NCBI GenBank assembly: GCA_026646885.1
Contig: JAPKHK010000004.1
Span: 62,001 to 126,000, forward strand
Length of the DNA stretch: 64,000 nt
Direction: 5' to 3'
From: Casimicrobiaceae bacterium
GTDB taxonomy: Bacteria; Pseudomonadota; Gammaproteobacteria; Burkholderiales; Casimicrobiaceae
The notes beneath the pieces were generated by a model that saw nothing but the letters and a program-made list of their open reading frames with translations, searched no databases and was not told the DNA's origin. Made by a program: the position numbers and the translations under genes. This document shows positions 24,234-34,310 of the stretch, in pieces (the stretch's first letter is position 1; each line of letters opens with the position of its first letter).

Positions 24234-25784
24234 GTGATCACCGGCAACATCAAGAGCCAAATCGACCAGATCTGGAACGCCTTCTGGTCCGGCGGCATCT
24301 CCAACCCGCTGGAGGTGATCGAGCAGATCACCTACCTCCTCTTCCTGCGCCGGCTGGACGACCTGCACACGCTGGAGGAGAACAAGTCCGCCCGGTTCAA
24401 GCGGCCGATGGAACGGCGCGTCTTCCCCGAGGGCAACGACGGCATTGGCAGGGATGGGGGCCGCCCCTACGACGACCTGCGCTGGTCGCGCTTCAAGCAC
24501 TTCGCCCCCGGCGACATGTACGCCGTGATTGGCGAGCACGTCTTCCCGTTCCTGCGGACGCTGGGCGGCGACGACTCCACCTACGCGCACCACATGAAGG
24601 ACGCGCGCTTCACCATCCCCACGCCGGCGCTGCTGGCCAAGGTGGTGGACCTGCTCGACGCGGTGCCGATGGAGGACCGCGACACCAAGGGCGACGTCTA
24701 CGAGTACATGCTCGGCAAGATCGCCAGCGCCGGGCAGAACGGTCAGTTCCGCACGCCGCGCCACATCATCCGGCTGATGGTGGAGCTGACCGCGCCGCAG
24801 CCCGGCGACGTCATCTGCGACCCGGCCTGCGGCACCGCGGGCTTTCTCGTCGCCGCCGGCGAGCACCTGCGCGAACGCCACCCGAACCTCCTGCACGACG
24901 CCAGGCTGCGCGAGCACTTCCACCACCGCATGTTCCACGGCTTCGATTTCGACAACACCATGCTGCGCATCGGCAGCATGAACATGCTGCTGCACGGCGT
25001 GGAGAACCCCGACATCCGCTACCGCGACTCGCTGGCGCAGGACCACGCCTTTGATGCGGAGAAGTACACACTGGTGTTGGCGAATCCGCCCTTCGCCGGC
25101 AGCCTGGACTACGAGAACACCGCCAAGGACCTGCTGCAGATCGTCAAGACCAAGAAGACCGAACTGCTCTTTCTCGCGCTCTTCCTGCGATTGCTCAAGC
25201 CCGGCGGCCGCGCCGCGGTGATCGTGCCCGACGGCGTGCTGTTCGGCTCCAGCACCGCGCACAAGGAATTGCGCCGCATGCTGGTGGAAGACCAGAAGCT
25301 CGACGCCGTGGTCAAGCTGCCCGGCGGCGTGTTCCGGCCCTACGCCGGCGTGTCCACCGCGATCCTGCTCTTCACCAAGACCAACTCCGGCGGCACCGAC
25401 CAGGTCTGGTTCTACGACGTCGAGGCGGATGGCTGGAGCCTCGACGACAAGCGCACGCCGCTGCTGCCGGACGACAAGCTCGGCCCCGCGCCGAAGACGC
25501 CGCTTGCCGCCGACGAGCACGCCAAGAACAACCTGCCCGACGTGCTGGCGCGCTGGGCGCAGCGCTCAGGCGCCGAGCGCGAGCGTCCGCGTACTGCACA
25601 GAGCTTCTGCGTGCCCAAGACCGACATCGCCGCGCAGGGCTACGACCTCTCGCTCAACCGCTACAAGGAAGTCGTGCACGAGGCGGTCGAGCACCGCGCG
25701 CCGAAGGAGATCCTCGCCGACCTGGCGAAGCTGGAGGAGGAGATCCAGCGGGGGATGAAGGAGCTGGAGGGGATGCTCAGATGA
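24234..25784 (+). CDS. hsdM: Type I restriction-modification methylase subunit HsdM
   Basis: An N6-adenine methyltransferase subunit of about 516 residues. It has the HsdM N-terminal helical domain (IKSQIDQIWNAFWSGGISNP), SAM motif I in DPACGTAGFLVAA, and catalytic motif IV NPPF in LANPPFAGSLDY. With HsdS it recognises and methylates the target site, and with HsdR it restricts foreign DNA. Family members begin with M(I/V)TG.IKSQID, so GTG 24234 is favoured; ATGs at 24159 and 24171 would add unconserved residues. The stop overlaps the hsdS start (ATGA at 25781-25784). Confidence 0.93.
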   Translation: MITGNIKSQIDQIWNAFWSGGISNPLEVIEQITYLLFLRRLDDLHTLEENKSARFKRPMERRVFPEGNDGIGRDGGRPYDDLRWSRFKHFAPGDMYAVIGEHVFPFLRTLGGDDSTYAHHMKDARFTIPTPALLAKVVDLLDAVPMEDRDTKGDVYEYMLGKIASAGQNGQFRTPRHIIRLMVELTAPQPGDVICDPACGTAGFLVAAGEHLRERHPNLLHDARLREHFHHRMFHGFDFDNTMLRIGSMNMLLHGVENPDIRYRDSLAQDHAFDAEKYTLVLANPPFAGSLDYENTAKDLLQIVKTKKTELLFLALFLRLLKPGGRAAVIVPDGVLFGSSTAHKELRRMLVEDQKLDAVVKLPGGVFRPYAGVSTAILLFTKTNSGGTDQVWFYDVEADGWSLDDKRTPLLPDDKLGPAPKTPLAADEHAKNNLPDVLARWAQRSGAERERPRTAQSFCVPKTDIAAQGYDLSLNRYKEVVHEAVEHRAPKEILADLAKLEEEIQRGMKELEGMLR

Positions 25785-26974
25785 GCGGTTGGCCGCTCTT
25801 GGCTCTCGGCGAAGTTTTCGATATTGCTCGCGGTGGGTCGCCGCGGCCGATTGATGACTTCATCACCGAAGATCCTGCTGGCATCAACTGGATCATGATC
25901 GGTGATGCCTCGGAGGGATCGAAGTACATCACGGGCACCAAGAAGCGCATTCGACCAGAGGGTGCGCAACGGTCGCGCGCAGTGAAGCCGGGAGACTTCC
26001 TGCTGACGAACTCAATGAGCTTCGGCAAGCCCTACATCATGCGTACCTCAGGGTGTATACATGACGGCTGGCTTGTGCTTTCTCCTCGACGGGGCGACGT
26101 CGATGCCGACTTCTTCTATCACTTGCTCGGTTCGAACGCCGTCTACTCCGAGTTCGAGCGCCGTGCGGCGGGAGCAACCGTCAAGAACCTGAATATTGAT
26201 CTTGTCCGCGGGGTGAAGATCCCGTTGCCACCCCTCCCCGAGCAGCGGCGGATTGCGGAGATCCTGGACAAAGCGGACGCGCTGCGGGCCAAGCGCCGCG
26301 CTGCCCTCGCCCAACTCGACACCCTCACCCAATCCATCTTCCTCGACATGTTCGGCGACCCCGCCACGAATCCGAAGGGGTGGCCGGTTTCCGAACTAGG
26401 CACTTTGCTCCGCGATGTGACGAACGGCATGACGCGCCGGAGACCAGAGTCCGAGGTAGGTCAGAGCATCGTGCTCCGCCTTCGCGATATCCGTGAAGGT
26501 TGGATTGACTTCTCAAACGTTAATCGAATCACACTGAGTTCGACCGAAGCGGAGAAGTACGAAGTTGTACCGGGCGATCTGCTGTTCATACGCGTGAACG
26601 GAAACCCACAATATGTTGGCCGGTGCGCGCTCTTCGCCGGGTATCCGGAGCGTGTCTACTTCAACGATCATGTGATGCGCGTGCGGATCGACGCTGCAAG
26701 CGTGGATGGTGAATTTCTCGCTTTTCTATTGAACGGCTCCCACGGGAAACGCGAGATCGCGAAGCACCGCAAGACGTCCGCCGGACAGCACACTATAAAC
26801 CAGGATGGGCTTAGTCGGATTCGCCTCCCGCTGCCGCCCCTTCTGTTACAGCGCCAGTTCGCGGACCGGGTTGCCGCTGTAGAGGCCTGGAAGCGGACGC
26901 ACGACGCCTGCCTACAGGCCTCGGATCAGCTCTTCGCCTCTCTCCAGCACCGCGCCTTCCGGGGAGAGCTGTAG
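25781..26974 (+). CDS. hsdS: Type I restriction specificity subunit HsdS
   Basis: A 397-residue DNA-recognition subunit with two target-recognition domains. TRD1 (residues 1-150) ends in IPLPPLPEQRRIAEILDKAD, the start of the central conserved helix. TRD2 (about 195-365) ends in LPLPPLLLQRQFADRVAAVE, the second helix. The two TRDs read the two halves of the bipartite target; their sequence cannot be translated into the target by eye. The ATG overlaps the hsdM stop by 4 bp. It is followed after 2 bp by a small accessory gene and, beyond a transposase and Fic gene, by hsdR. Confidence 0.92.
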   Translation: MSGWPLLALGEVFDIARGGSPRPIDDFITEDPAGINWIMIGDASEGSKYITGTKKRIRPEGAQRSRAVKPGDFLLTNSMSFGKPYIMRTSGCIHDGWLVLSPRRGDVDADFFYHLLGSNAVYSEFERRAAGATVKNLNIDLVRGVKIPLPPLPEQRRIAEILDKADALRAKRRAALAQLDTLTQSIFLDMFGDPATNPKGWPVSELGTLLRDVTNGMTRRRPESEVGQSIVLRLRDIREGWIDFSNVNRITLSSTEAEKYEVVPGDLLFIRVNGNPQYVGRCALFAGYPERVYFNDHVMRVRIDAASVDGEFLAFLLNGSHGKREIAKHRKTSAGQHTINQDGLSRIRLPLPPLLLQRQFADRVAAVEAWKRTHDACLQASDQLFASLQHRAFRGEL

Positions 26975-26976
26975 CC

Positions 26977-27234
26977 ATGCGCGGCGAGTTCATCGGCGTG
27001 TGGTCCGAGACCTGGCGCGAAATCTGGCTGCCGCTGATCGACCATGAGGGCGTCCCCGAGGACGTCTTCTGCGAGCTGTACCGCGAACTGGCCGGGGCGC
27101 TGAAGGACAAACCGTCGGTCGAGGCCCTGGCGGACATCATCGACAACCCTGTGCAGAGCCGCGAGGCGTTCGGGCAGACGGGCGCGAATGAGTTCACCGG
27201 CGAGCGCGCGCTCGTAGCCCGTAGGTTGGGGTGA
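26977..27234 (+). CDS. Type I RM-locus accessory protein, probably truncated by a REP/RAYT insertion
   Basis: An 85-codon frame starts 2 bp after hsdS and reads as a well-formed soluble protein (WSETWREIWLPLIDHEG, DVFCELYRELAGAL, ALADIIDNPVQSREAF). Its last residues, VARRLG, and the stop come from GTAGGTTGGGGTGA, the outer REP sequence of the adjacent transposase. I recall longer homologues next to type I restriction genes, which would make this an N-terminal fragment cut off at the REP edge. Function is unknown; the fragment may be inactive. Confidence 0.6.
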   Translation: MRGEFIGVWSETWREIWLPLIDHEGVPEDVFCELYRELAGALKDKPSVEALADIIDNPVQSREAFGQTGANEFTGERALVARRLG

Positions 27235-27300
27235 CGACAGGAACCCCAACATCAATCATCTTTGGCCACGTTGGGGTTCGCGGGCTCACCCCAACCTACG
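27220..27300. repeat. REP pair (BIME-like) upstream of the RAYT gene
   Basis: Two copies of an imperfect palindrome lie in opposite orientation: GTAGGTTGGGGTGACGACAG... at 27220-27249 and GTTGGGGTTCGCGGGCTCAC... at 27270-27300. Each can form a hairpin (GTTGGGG with CCCCAAC). A third copy flanks the other end of the transposase gene at 27861-27893. Confidence 0.85.
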
Positions 27301-27317
27301 TGGAATTGTCAACGGGG

Positions 27318-27851
27318 ATGACGATGCGATATCGGCGCGCGAACGTAAGGGGTGGCACCTATTTCTTCACGGTGAATTTGGCGGAGCGTGACCTTCGTTT
27401 GTTGGTAGACCGCGTGGATGCCTTGCGCACGGCGGTCGCACAGGTGAAACGACGACATCCGTTTTACATCGACGCCTTCGTGGTGCTAACGGATCACCTG
27501 CATGCGATCTGGACTCTGCCGGTGGGCGACGCGGACTTCGCGATGCGGTGGATGTTGATCAAGGCGGGATTCTCACGCCGTCTGGTAAAAGGAGAGCGCC
27601 GCAATGCAAGCCGGGCGGGCAAGGGTGAGCGTGGCATTTGGCAGCGGCGTTATTGGGAACACCTGATCCGTGACGACGGCGATTACGAGCGACATGTGGA
27701 CTATGTGCATTTCAATCCAGTGAAGCATGGATATGTCGGATGCGCAGCGGACTGGGCTTATTCGAGTGTTCACCGGTATATCGCTGCTGGCATGCGGGAT
27801 CGTGATTGGGGCAGCGGCATGGGAGGAGAAAGCGGATATGGCGAGCGGTGA
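27318..27851 (+). CDS. REP-associated tyrosine transposase (RAYT, Y1/HUH)
   Basis: A single-domain Y1 transposase of the IS200/TnpA_REP group. The HUH motif is in LTDHLHAIWTLP, and the candidate catalytic Tyr is in DYVHFNPVKHGYV, the sequence shared by RAYT proteins. It starts MTMRYRRANVRGGTYFFTVN, typical of the family; ATG 27318 or 27324 could be used. It is bounded by REP sequences on both sides, as expected for an enzyme that mobilises REP/BIME elements. Its position inside the restriction locus, between the accessory fragment and Fic, shows insertion into an existing gene block. Confidence 0.92.
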   Translation: MTMRYRRANVRGGTYFFTVNLAERDLRLLVDRVDALRTAVAQVKRRHPFYIDAFVVLTDHLHAIWTLPVGDADFAMRWMLIKAGFSRRLVKGERRNASRAGKGERGIWQRRYWEHLIRDDGDYERHVDYVHFNPVKHGYVGCAADWAYSSVHRYIAAGMRDRDWGSGMGGESGYGER

Positions 27852-27860
27852 CGGAAATTC

Positions 27861-27893
27861 GTTGGGGTTCGCAGGCTCACCCCAACCTACGCG
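27861..27893 (+). repeat. REP copy downstream of the RAYT gene
   Basis: GTTGGGGTTCGCAGGCTCAC then CCCAACCTACGCG differs by one base, over most of its length, from the copy at 27270-27300 and has the same orientation. Confidence 0.88.
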
Positions 27894-28287
27894 TACTCGA
27901 CGCTTGGCAATCTGCTGCTACCCCCTCCCGTTTCTCCGCTCATGACAAGGGCATGGCGGCTGCGCAAACAGTTAGTGCGCGGCGTCGGCTTCACCGGGGC
28001 GGCGGGCTAGTTCCTCGGCGCTGGTCCGGTGAATTGCAACCTTGAGGAGCCATCGGCATGAGAGCCGCATTCAGCAAATGGCCCTACCCATGCAACTATC
28101 TGATCTGCAAGCGCCTCACTAACAGCGCGATTTCAACCGACGGGTCGCTGGTTGCAATCCCCGAGCAATTCCGCCCCGATTCGACGACGTCGGTCGGGCA
28201 GCCCACCCTACAACAAGCCCGACCATTGATTTACGTTAGCGGTCTAACCTAAAATTACGCAGAGTCTTGTTATAGGTTCCCCTTCCG
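27894..28287. other. Gap between RAYT and Fic genes
   Basis: About 390 bp with no confident gene. It contains a short ORF at 28058-28252 with a GAGGAG site and a hairpin GGTCGGGC/GCCCGACC at 28192-28224 that resembles another REP-like palindrome (inner text AGCCCACCCTACAAC). The Fic promoter should lie at the right end, where the sequence becomes AT-richer (28225-28275). Confidence 0.5.
28058..28252 (+). CDS. Possible 64-residue hypothetical protein
   Basis: ATG 28058 has GAGGAG about 10 nt upstream. The peptide (MRAAFSKWPYPCNYLICKRL...) matches no family I recognise and its 3' half runs through the REP-like hairpin, so it may be a remnant or chance ORF. Confidence 0.25.
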   Translation: MRAAFSKWPYPCNYLICKRLTNSAISTDGSLVAIPEQFRPDSTTSVGQPTLQQARPLIYVSGLT

Positions 28288-29454
28288 ATGCACCGACCCG
28301 CGCCCGGCCGCTACGTCACCGTCACGACGGCCGGAGAACCGTTCCAGGCCTTCGTGCCCGTGCCGCTGCCGCCCGAGCCGCCAGTCGTGTGGTCGGCCGC
28401 ACTGCGGCGGCGCTTCGACGCGGCGCTGGTCGCCCTGGGAAGGCTGGACGCGGTCACCGCACTGCTGCCCAACGCGGCGCTGCTGCTTTACAGCTTCGTG
28501 CGCAAGGAGGCGGTGCTGTCCTCGCAGATCGAGGGCACGCAGTCCTCGCTGGCGGACCTGCTGCTGTACGAGATCGACGAGCAGCCCGGCGTGCCGGTGG
28601 CCGATGTGCGCGAGGTCAGCCGCTGCGTCGCAGCGCTCGAACGTGGCCTGAAGAAGCTGCGCGGGGGGCTGCCGCTGTGCACCCGCTTGCTGTGCGAGAT
28701 GCACAAGGTGCTGCTTGCCCATCCCGGCGGCCGGGGCAAGTCGCCCGGCGAAGTGCGCCGCACGCAGGTGTGGATCGGCGGCACGCGGCCCGGCAACGCC
28801 GTCTTCATACCGCCGCCGGCCGATGCGGTGCCGGAGTGCCTGACATCGCTCGAGCGCTTTCTCAACGACGAGCCCGAACCCGTGCCGCCGCTGATCAAGG
28901 CGGCACTCGCGCACGTGCAGTTCGAGACCATCCACCCGTTTCTCGACGGCAACGGGCGCATCGGGCGGCTGCTGATCGTGCTGCAGCTGGTGGCCGACGG
29001 CGTGCTGCGCGAGCCGATGCTCTACCCGAGTCTGTTCTTCAAGACCCATCGGGCGCTGTACTACGAGCTGCTGAACGAGGTGCGCCTGCGCGGGGACTGG
29101 GAGCGCTGGCTCGACTTCTTCGCCGAGGGCATCGAGGCGAGCGCGACGCAGGGCGTGGCGACGGCAAATGTGTTGCTCAAGCGGGTCAACGCGGATCGCG
29201 ACCGCATCGCGGGCCTGGGCCGCGCCGCGGCATCGGCGCTGGCGGTACACCAGGCGCTGCAGCGCCAGCCGATCGCCACCTCGGCCGCGCTGGTCAGGGC
29301 CACGCGGCTCACGCCGGCCACGGTCAACAAGTCGCTGGCGCATCTGGAGCGCATCGGCATCGTGGGTGAAGTCACCAACCGGCAGCGTGGCCGCGTGTTC
29401 AGCTATCGCAAGTACGTCGAGGAACTGGCCGCCGAACTGGATGCGCCCAGGTGA
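28288..29454 (+). CDS. Fic-family protein (AMP-transferase type) with C-terminal winged helix
   Basis: The 388-residue protein contains an intact Fic active site, [14 protein letters not shown] (about residues 214-227), which in this fold transfers AMP or another NMP from a nucleotide to a hydroxyl side chain. Near the N-terminus [10 protein letters not shown] contains the inhibitory (S/T)xxxE(G/N) element, so this is a self-inhibited class II-type Fic. The C-terminal part ([20 protein letters not shown]) is a helix-turn-helix domain. The stop overlaps the hsdR GTG start as GTGA, so it is translationally coupled to the restriction subunit. A role in controlling the restriction locus or in defence is plausible but inferred. 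Confidence 0.9.
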   Translation: MHRPAPGRYVTVTTAGEPFQAFVPVPLPPEPPVVWSAALRRRFDAALVALGRLDAVTALLPNAALLLYSFVRKEAVLSSQIEGTQSSLADLLLYEIDEQPGVPVADVREVSRCVAALERGLKKLRGGLPLCTRLLCEMHKVLLAHPGGRGKSPGEVRRTQVWIGGTRPGNAVFIPPPADAVPECLTSLERFLNDEPEPVPPLIKAALAHVQFETIHPFLDGNGRIGRLLIVLQLVADGVLREPMLYPSLFFKTHRALYYELLNEVRLRGDWERWLDFFAEGIEASATQGVATANVLLKRVNADRDRIAGLGRAAASALAVHQALQRQPIATSAALVRATRLTPATVNKSLAHLERIGIVGEVTNRQRGRVFSYRKYVEELAAELDAPR

Positions 29455-32400
29455 GTCAGTTCGCCTTCCTCCAGCGCGAATGGCCGGCTGTCTTCGACGC
29501 GGCGGCCAGGGCCGAGGCGGCCGTGCACGCCGATTCACGCACGTCGTGCTTCTACGCGCGGCGCGCGCTCGAACTCGCGGTGGGCTGGGCCTACAAGCAC
29601 GATGCCGCCCTCAAGCTGCCGTACCAGGACAACCTGTCGGCGCTGATCCACGACCCCAGCTTCAAGGAAGCCGCAGGCGAGGCGGTGTTCAGCAAGGCGC
29701 GGGTCATCAATACGCTGGGCAACCGAGCTGTGCATGGCCATCGGCCCATTCCGCACAATGACGCAATGGTCGCGCTGCGCGAGCTGTTCCATGTGACCTA
29801 CTGGCTCGCCCGCAGCTACGGCCGCGCGGCGCGACCAGCGCCGGGCCTGACCTTCGACGCGGGCGCACTGCCCAAGGCGACCCCGGTGCGCGTGCAGACC
29901 GCCGAGCAGTTGCAACAGCTTGAAGCGGGTCTGCGCGAGCGCGACGAGAAGCTCGCCACCTTGCTGGCCGACAAGACCACGCTCGACGCGCAGCTCGCGC
30001 GCCTGCGCGCCGAGGTGGCGGCGGCCAAGCAGGCCGCAGCGGCGCAGCCCGACACCCACGACTACTCCGAGGCCGAGACTCGCGACTACTTCATCGACCT
30101 GCTGTTGAAAGAAGCTGGTTGGCCGCTCGACCAGCCACCGGACCGGGAGTTCGAAGTCGCCGGCATGCCCAACAAGCAGGGCAAGGGCTTCGTCGACTAC
30201 GTGCTCTGGGGCGACAACGGCAAGCCACTGGGGCTCGTTGAAGCCAAACGAACCCGGCGCGACGCGCGCGTCGGCCAGCAGCAGGCCAAGCTGTACGCGG
30301 ACTGCCTGGAGCGGCAGTTTGGCCAGCGCCCCCTGATCTTCTATTCCAACGGCTACGAGCACTGGCTCTGGGACGACACACGCTACCCGCCGCGCGCGGT
30401 GCAGGGCTTCTACACGAAGGCAGAGCTGGAGCTGGCGATCCAGCGGCGCAGTACGCGCAAGCCGCTGGCGGCGGGCGAGATCAATCCGGCCATCGTCGAG
30501 CGCTACTACCAGACGCGCGGCATTCGGCGCATCGCCGAGGCCTTCGAACGGGACCATGACCGCAAGGCACTGGTGGTGATGGCCACGGGTGCCGGCAAGA
30601 CGCGCACGGTCATCGCGCTTGCCGATCTGCTGATGCGCTGCAATTGGGTCAAGCGGGTGCTGTTCCTCGCCGACCGAGTGGCGCTGGTGAATCAGGCGGT
30701 CAATGCCTTCAAGCACCACCTGCCCGACGCCTCGCCGGTGAACCTGGTCACCGAGAAGGACGCCGAGGGACGGGTTTTCGTCTCCACCTATCCGACGATG
30801 ATGGGGTTGATCGACGAAACTAAGGATGGGCAGCGGCGCTTCGGTGCTGGCCACTTCGATCTGGTGATCATCGACGAGGCCCATCGCTCGGTGTTCCAGA
30901 AGTATCGCGCCATCTTTGACTACTTCGACTCGCTGCTGGTCGGGCTCACGGCCACACCGAAGGACGAGGTGGACCGCAACACCTACAGCCTCTTCGACCT
31001 AGAGAACGGCGTGCCGACCGACGCATACGGGCTCGACGAAGCGGTGCGCGACGGCTTCCTCGTGCCGCCGAAGGCCGTATCGGTGCCGCTCAAGTTCCAG
31101 CGCGAGGGGATCAAGTACGATGAGCTGTCCGAAGAGGACAAAGATCAGTGGGACGCGCTGGAGTGGGACGAAGAGGGCAGCGTGCCCGATCGCGTGGAGG
31201 CCGAGGCGGTCAACAAGTGGCTGTTCAACAAGGACACGGTGGACAAGGTCCTGGAACATCTCATGACGCGAGGCCTGACGGTGGCCGGCGGCGATCGGCT
31301 CGGCAAGACCATCCTGTTCGCCAAGAACCAGCACCACGCCGAGTTCATCGCCGAGCGCTTCAACGCCAACTACCCGCACTACAAGGGCGAGTTCGCGCGC
31401 GTGATCACGTTCAAGACCGAGTACGCGCAGAGCCTGATCGACAACTTCTCGGCCAAGGACAAAGCACCCCACATCGCCATCTCGGTGGACATGCTCGACA
31501 CCGGAATCGACATTCCCGAGGTCGTGAACTTGGTGTTCTTCAAGCTGGTGCGCTCGAAGACCAAGTTCTGGCAGATGCTCGGCCGTGGCACGCGCCTGTG
31601 TGCGGACCTGTTCGGGCCGAGCAAAGACAAGGAGTTTTTCTGCGTCTTCGACTACTGCCAGAACCTGGAGTACTTCAGCCAGAACATCCCCGCCATTGAG
31701 GGCGGGTTACCCGAGTCCCTGGGCAAGCGGCTGTTCAATGCGCGCTTGGAGTTGATTGGCGAGCTGGACAGGAAGCTGGCTGAATCCGACCGCAATTCGG
31801 CGCGCGAACAACTGGCGCCACCGCCTGGACACCCTGAGTCAGATGACGAGGTGCGCACGCAAGTTGCGGCGTTGCTCCAGCAAGAAGTCGTCGCCATGAA
31901 TCCAGCCAACTTCGTCGTGCGACCGCGGCGGCGCATGGTCGAAAAATACGCCAGGTTTGAGGCCTGGGCGGTCTTGTCGCCGGAGGCGCTGTCGGAGCTG
32001 TCGCACCAGGTTGCGGGCTTGCCCTCGGAGCTGGACCCAGAAAGCGAAGAAGCCAAGCGCTTCGACCTGCTGGTTTTACATCTCCAGCTTGCGATGCTGC
32101 GGTCGGAGCCAGGTTTCGCCCGGCTGCGCGATCAAATCAAGGAGCTCGCCGGTCTGCTGGAAGAGACGTCGGCGATTCCAATGGTGCGCGACCAAATGGC
32201 TCTGATCCAGGACGTGCAAACCGAAGAGTGGTGGCAAGACGTATCCGTCCCAATGCTGGAGGGAATGCGTCGGCGGCTGCGTGATCTGATCAAGCTCATC
32301 GAGAAGCAGAAACGCAGGCCTATCTACACCGATTTTGAGGATGAGATGGGCGGAGAAATTGCGTTTGTGTTGCCCGGCTTTGGGCAGGGCACCGACTATG

Positions 32401-32867
32401 TCAAGTTCCGCAGCAAGGCGCAGGCCTTCCTGCGCGCTCATCAAGACCACGTTGCGGTCTATAAACTCCGCATGATCAAGGCGTTGACGCCCGCCGATCT
32501 CACGGAACTTCAGCGCATGCTGACCGAGAACGGGGTGGGCGCGGCAGAGGACATTCAGCGCGCCGCAGCGGAGTCGCAAGGGCTCGGACTGTTTGTGCGC
32601 TCGCTCGTCGGCCTTGACCGGCAAGCAGCAAAGGAAGCCTTGGCCGGATTCCTCAACGGCAAGACCTGGACCGCCAATCAGATCGAGTTCGTCAACCTGA
32701 TCGTGAACCAGCTCACAGCGCACGGCGTGATGGAAGCGGCAATGCTCTACGAGTCGCCATTCACGGATCTCACGCCGCGCGGACCCGATGGACTCTTTAG
32801 TTCGGGGCAGGTGGATGAACTGGTGCAAGTCCTGGAGGCTGTACGGGCTACGGCGATAGCGGCGTGA
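29451..32867 (+). CDS. hsdR: Type I restriction endonuclease subunit HsdR
   Basis: A motor-nuclease subunit of 1138 residues. The first 130 residues look like a DUF4145/HEPN-like helical domain ([29 protein letters not shown]), then a coiled coil, then the HSDR_N nuclease with Asp in VDYVLWGD (~247) and EAK (~263). The helicase has Walker [10 protein letters not shown] (~378), DEAH (~474), [13 protein letters not shown] and QMLGRGTR, followed by an EcoEI-type C-terminal domain. All catalytic motifs are intact. The start is GTG 29451, overlapping the Fic stop. Confidence 0.93.
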   Translation: MSQFAFLQREWPAVFDAAARAEAAVHADSRTSCFYARRALELAVGWAYKHDAALKLPYQDNLSALIHDPSFKEAAGEAVFSKARVINTLGNRAVHGHRPIPHNDAMVALRELFHVTYWLARSYGRAARPAPGLTFDAGALPKATPVRVQTAEQLQQLEAGLRERDEKLATLLADKTTLDAQLARLRAEVAAAKQAAAAQPDTHDYSEAETRDYFIDLLLKEAGWPLDQPPDREFEVAGMPNKQGKGFVDYVLWGDNGKPLGLVEAKRTRRDARVGQQQAKLYADCLERQFGQRPLIFYSNGYEHWLWDDTRYPPRAVQGFYTKAELELAIQRRSTRKPLAAGEINPAIVERYYQTRGIRRIAEAFERDHDRKALVVMATGAGKTRTVIALADLLMRCNWVKRVLFLADRVALVNQAVNAFKHHLPDASPVNLVTEKDAEGRVFVSTYPTMMGLIDETKDGQRRFGAGHFDLVIIDEAHRSVFQKYRAIFDYFDSLLVGLTATPKDEVDRNTYSLFDLENGVPTDAYGLDEAVRDGFLVPPKAVSVPLKFQREGIKYDELSEEDKDQWDALEWDEEGSVPDRVEAEAVNKWLFNKDTVDKVLEHLMTRGLTVAGGDRLGKTILFAKNQHHAEFIAERFNANYPHYKGEFARVITFKTEYAQSLIDNFSAKDKAPHIAISVDMLDTGIDIPEVVNLVFFKLVRSKTKFWQMLGRGTRLCADLFGPSKDKEFFCVFDYCQNLEYFSQNIPAIEGGLPESLGKRLFNARLELIGELDRKLAESDRNSAREQLAPPPGHPESDDEVRTQVAALLQQEVVAMNPANFVVRPRRRMVEKYARFEAWAVLSPEALSELSHQVAGLPSELDPESEEAKRFDLLVLHLQLAMLRSEPGFARLRDQIKELAGLLEETSAIPMVRDQMALIQDVQTEEWWQDVSVPMLEGMRRRLRDLIKLIEKQKRRPIYTDFEDEMGGEIAFVLPGFGQGTDYVKFRSKAQAFLRAHQDHVAVYKLRMIKALTPADLTELQRMLTENGVGAAEDIQRAAAESQGLGLFVRSLVGLDRQAAKEALAGFLNGKTWTANQIEFVNLIVNQLTAHGVMEAAMLYESPFTDLTPRGPDGLFSSGQVDELVQVLEAVRATAIAA

Positions 32868-32948
32868 ACTTTCCTGAGCGAAATGCAGTGATCATCGAGG
32901 GGGGGTCGATCAAACGGGTCGACAACGACCATCGCCTGGAGAGCGTCC

Positions 32949-34310
32949 TTGAGTAACGCCCCCACCGCCCCGCCGCCGCCCGTCACGCTCGGCCAAGCCT
33001 TCCGCTACTGGCTCAAGTTGGGCTTCATCAGCTTTGGCGGCCCGGCGGGGCAGATCGCCATGATGCACCAGGAGTTGGTTGAACGACGGCGCTGGATTTC
33101 CGAGCGGCGCTTCCTGCACGCGCTCAACTACTGCATGCTGCTGCCCGGCCCCGAGGCCACACAGCTCGCGGTGTACATCGGCTGGATGATGCACCGCACG
33201 GTGGGTGGCATCATCGCTGGCGTATTGTTTGTGCTGCCCTCGCTCATCCTGCTCATTCTGCTCACTTGGATTTATCTGGCTGCCGGCCACCTGCCGCTGG
33301 TGGCCGGTGTTCTTTATGGCATCAAACCGGCGGTAACCGCCATCGTCATTTTCGCCGCCTGGCGCATCAGTTCCCGGGCGCTCAAAAACAGCCTGCTGTG
33401 GACCATGGCCGCGGCCGCCTTCCTCGCCATCTTCGTATTCGAAGTCCCCTTCCCGGCCATCGTCCTTGGTGCCGCTTTGCTGGGCTACGTCGGTGGACAG
33501 CTGGCCCCGCACAAATTCCAAGCCGGGGGCAGCCACGGCCCGACCGACCAGCACTTCGGCCCCGCCCTCATCGACGACGATACGCCGCCACCTGCATGGG
33601 TGCGCTTCTCCTGGGCCCGACTGGTGGGCTATAGCGCTGTGGGTTTGGGGCTTTGGGGCGGTGCTTTGGCGATGCTCACGGCCCACAGCGGCTGGCACGG
33701 CGTGTTGCCGCAAATGGGCTGGTTCTTCACCAAGGCCGCGCTACTCACTTTCGGCGGCGCCTACGCCGTGCTGCCCTACGTCTATCAAGGCGGTGTGGAG
33801 CACTATGGCTGGATCACTGGCCCGCAAATGATCGACGGCCTGGCACTGGGCGAGACGACACCCGGGCCTTTGATCATGGTGGTGGCCTTCGTCGGCTTTG
33901 TCGGCGGCTGGACCAAGGAGATCTTCGGAGCCGAGTCGCTATTCCTCGCGGGTGCGGCAGGCGCGGCGGTGGCAACCTTTTTCACCTTCCTGCCCTCCTT
34001 CCTTTTTATCCTCATCGGCGGTCCGCTGGTGGAAGCGACCCACGGCGACATCAAATTCACCGCGCCGCTGACCGGTATCACTGCGGCGGTAGTTGGCGTC
34101 ATCGTCAACCTGGCGGTGTTTTTCGCCTGGCACGTCTTGTGGCCGCAAGCTACACCCGCCCGCCCCTTCGCCGGGAGCTTCGAGTGGTTTTCCGCGCTCG
34201 TTGGCCTGGCTGCCGCCCTCGCTTTGTTCCGTTACAGAATCGGCATCATGCCGGTGATCGGCGGCTGCGCCGCGGTTGGACTGGTTTTCACGCTCGCGTC
34301 GACCACCTGA
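32949..34310 (+). CDS. chrA: Chromate transporter ChrA
   Basis: A polytopic protein of 453 residues made of two homologous halves, as in long-chain ChrA exporters. The N-half carries FISFGGPAGQIAMMHQELVE and LLPGPEATQLAVYIGWMMH. The C-half carries LLTFGGAYAVLPYVYQGGVE and LGETTPGPLIMVVAFVGF. It expels chromate from the cytoplasm by the chromate-ion transporter mechanism. A TTG at 32949 is the only sensible start before the conserved region. It follows hsdR by 81 bp on the same strand; no chrB or rhodanese regulator is adjacent. Confidence 0.92.
   Translation: MSNAPTAPPPPVTLGQAFRYWLKLGFISFGGPAGQIAMMHQELVERRRWISERRFLHALNYCMLLPGPEATQLAVYIGWMMHRTVGGIIAGVLFVLPSLILLILLTWIYLAAGHLPLVAGVLYGIKPAVTAIVIFAAWRISSRALKNSLLWTMAAAAFLAIFVFEVPFPAIVLGAALLGYVGGQLAPHKFQAGGSHGPTDQHFGPALIDDDTPPPAWVRFSWARLVGYSAVGLGLWGGALAMLTAHSGWHGVLPQMGWFFTKAALLTFGGAYAVLPYVYQGGVEHYGWITGPQMIDGLALGETTPGPLIMVVAFVGFVGGWTKEIFGAESLFLAGAAGAAVATFFTFLPSFLFILIGGPLVEATHGDIKFTAPLTGITAAVVGVIVNLAVFFAWHVLWPQATPARPFAGSFEWFSALVGLAAALALFRYRIGIMPVIGGCAAVGLVFTLASTT

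Noticed and set aside
23763..25520. 585-codon minus-strand ORF across hsdM
   Set aside because: Antisense to hsdM and running into the CorC/HlyC gene frame; high-GC shadow with no recognisable domain.
28270..29538. 422-codon minus-strand ORF opposite the Fic gene
   Set aside because: The plus strand carries the complete Fic motif; the minus frame is Arg/Gln-rich shadow.
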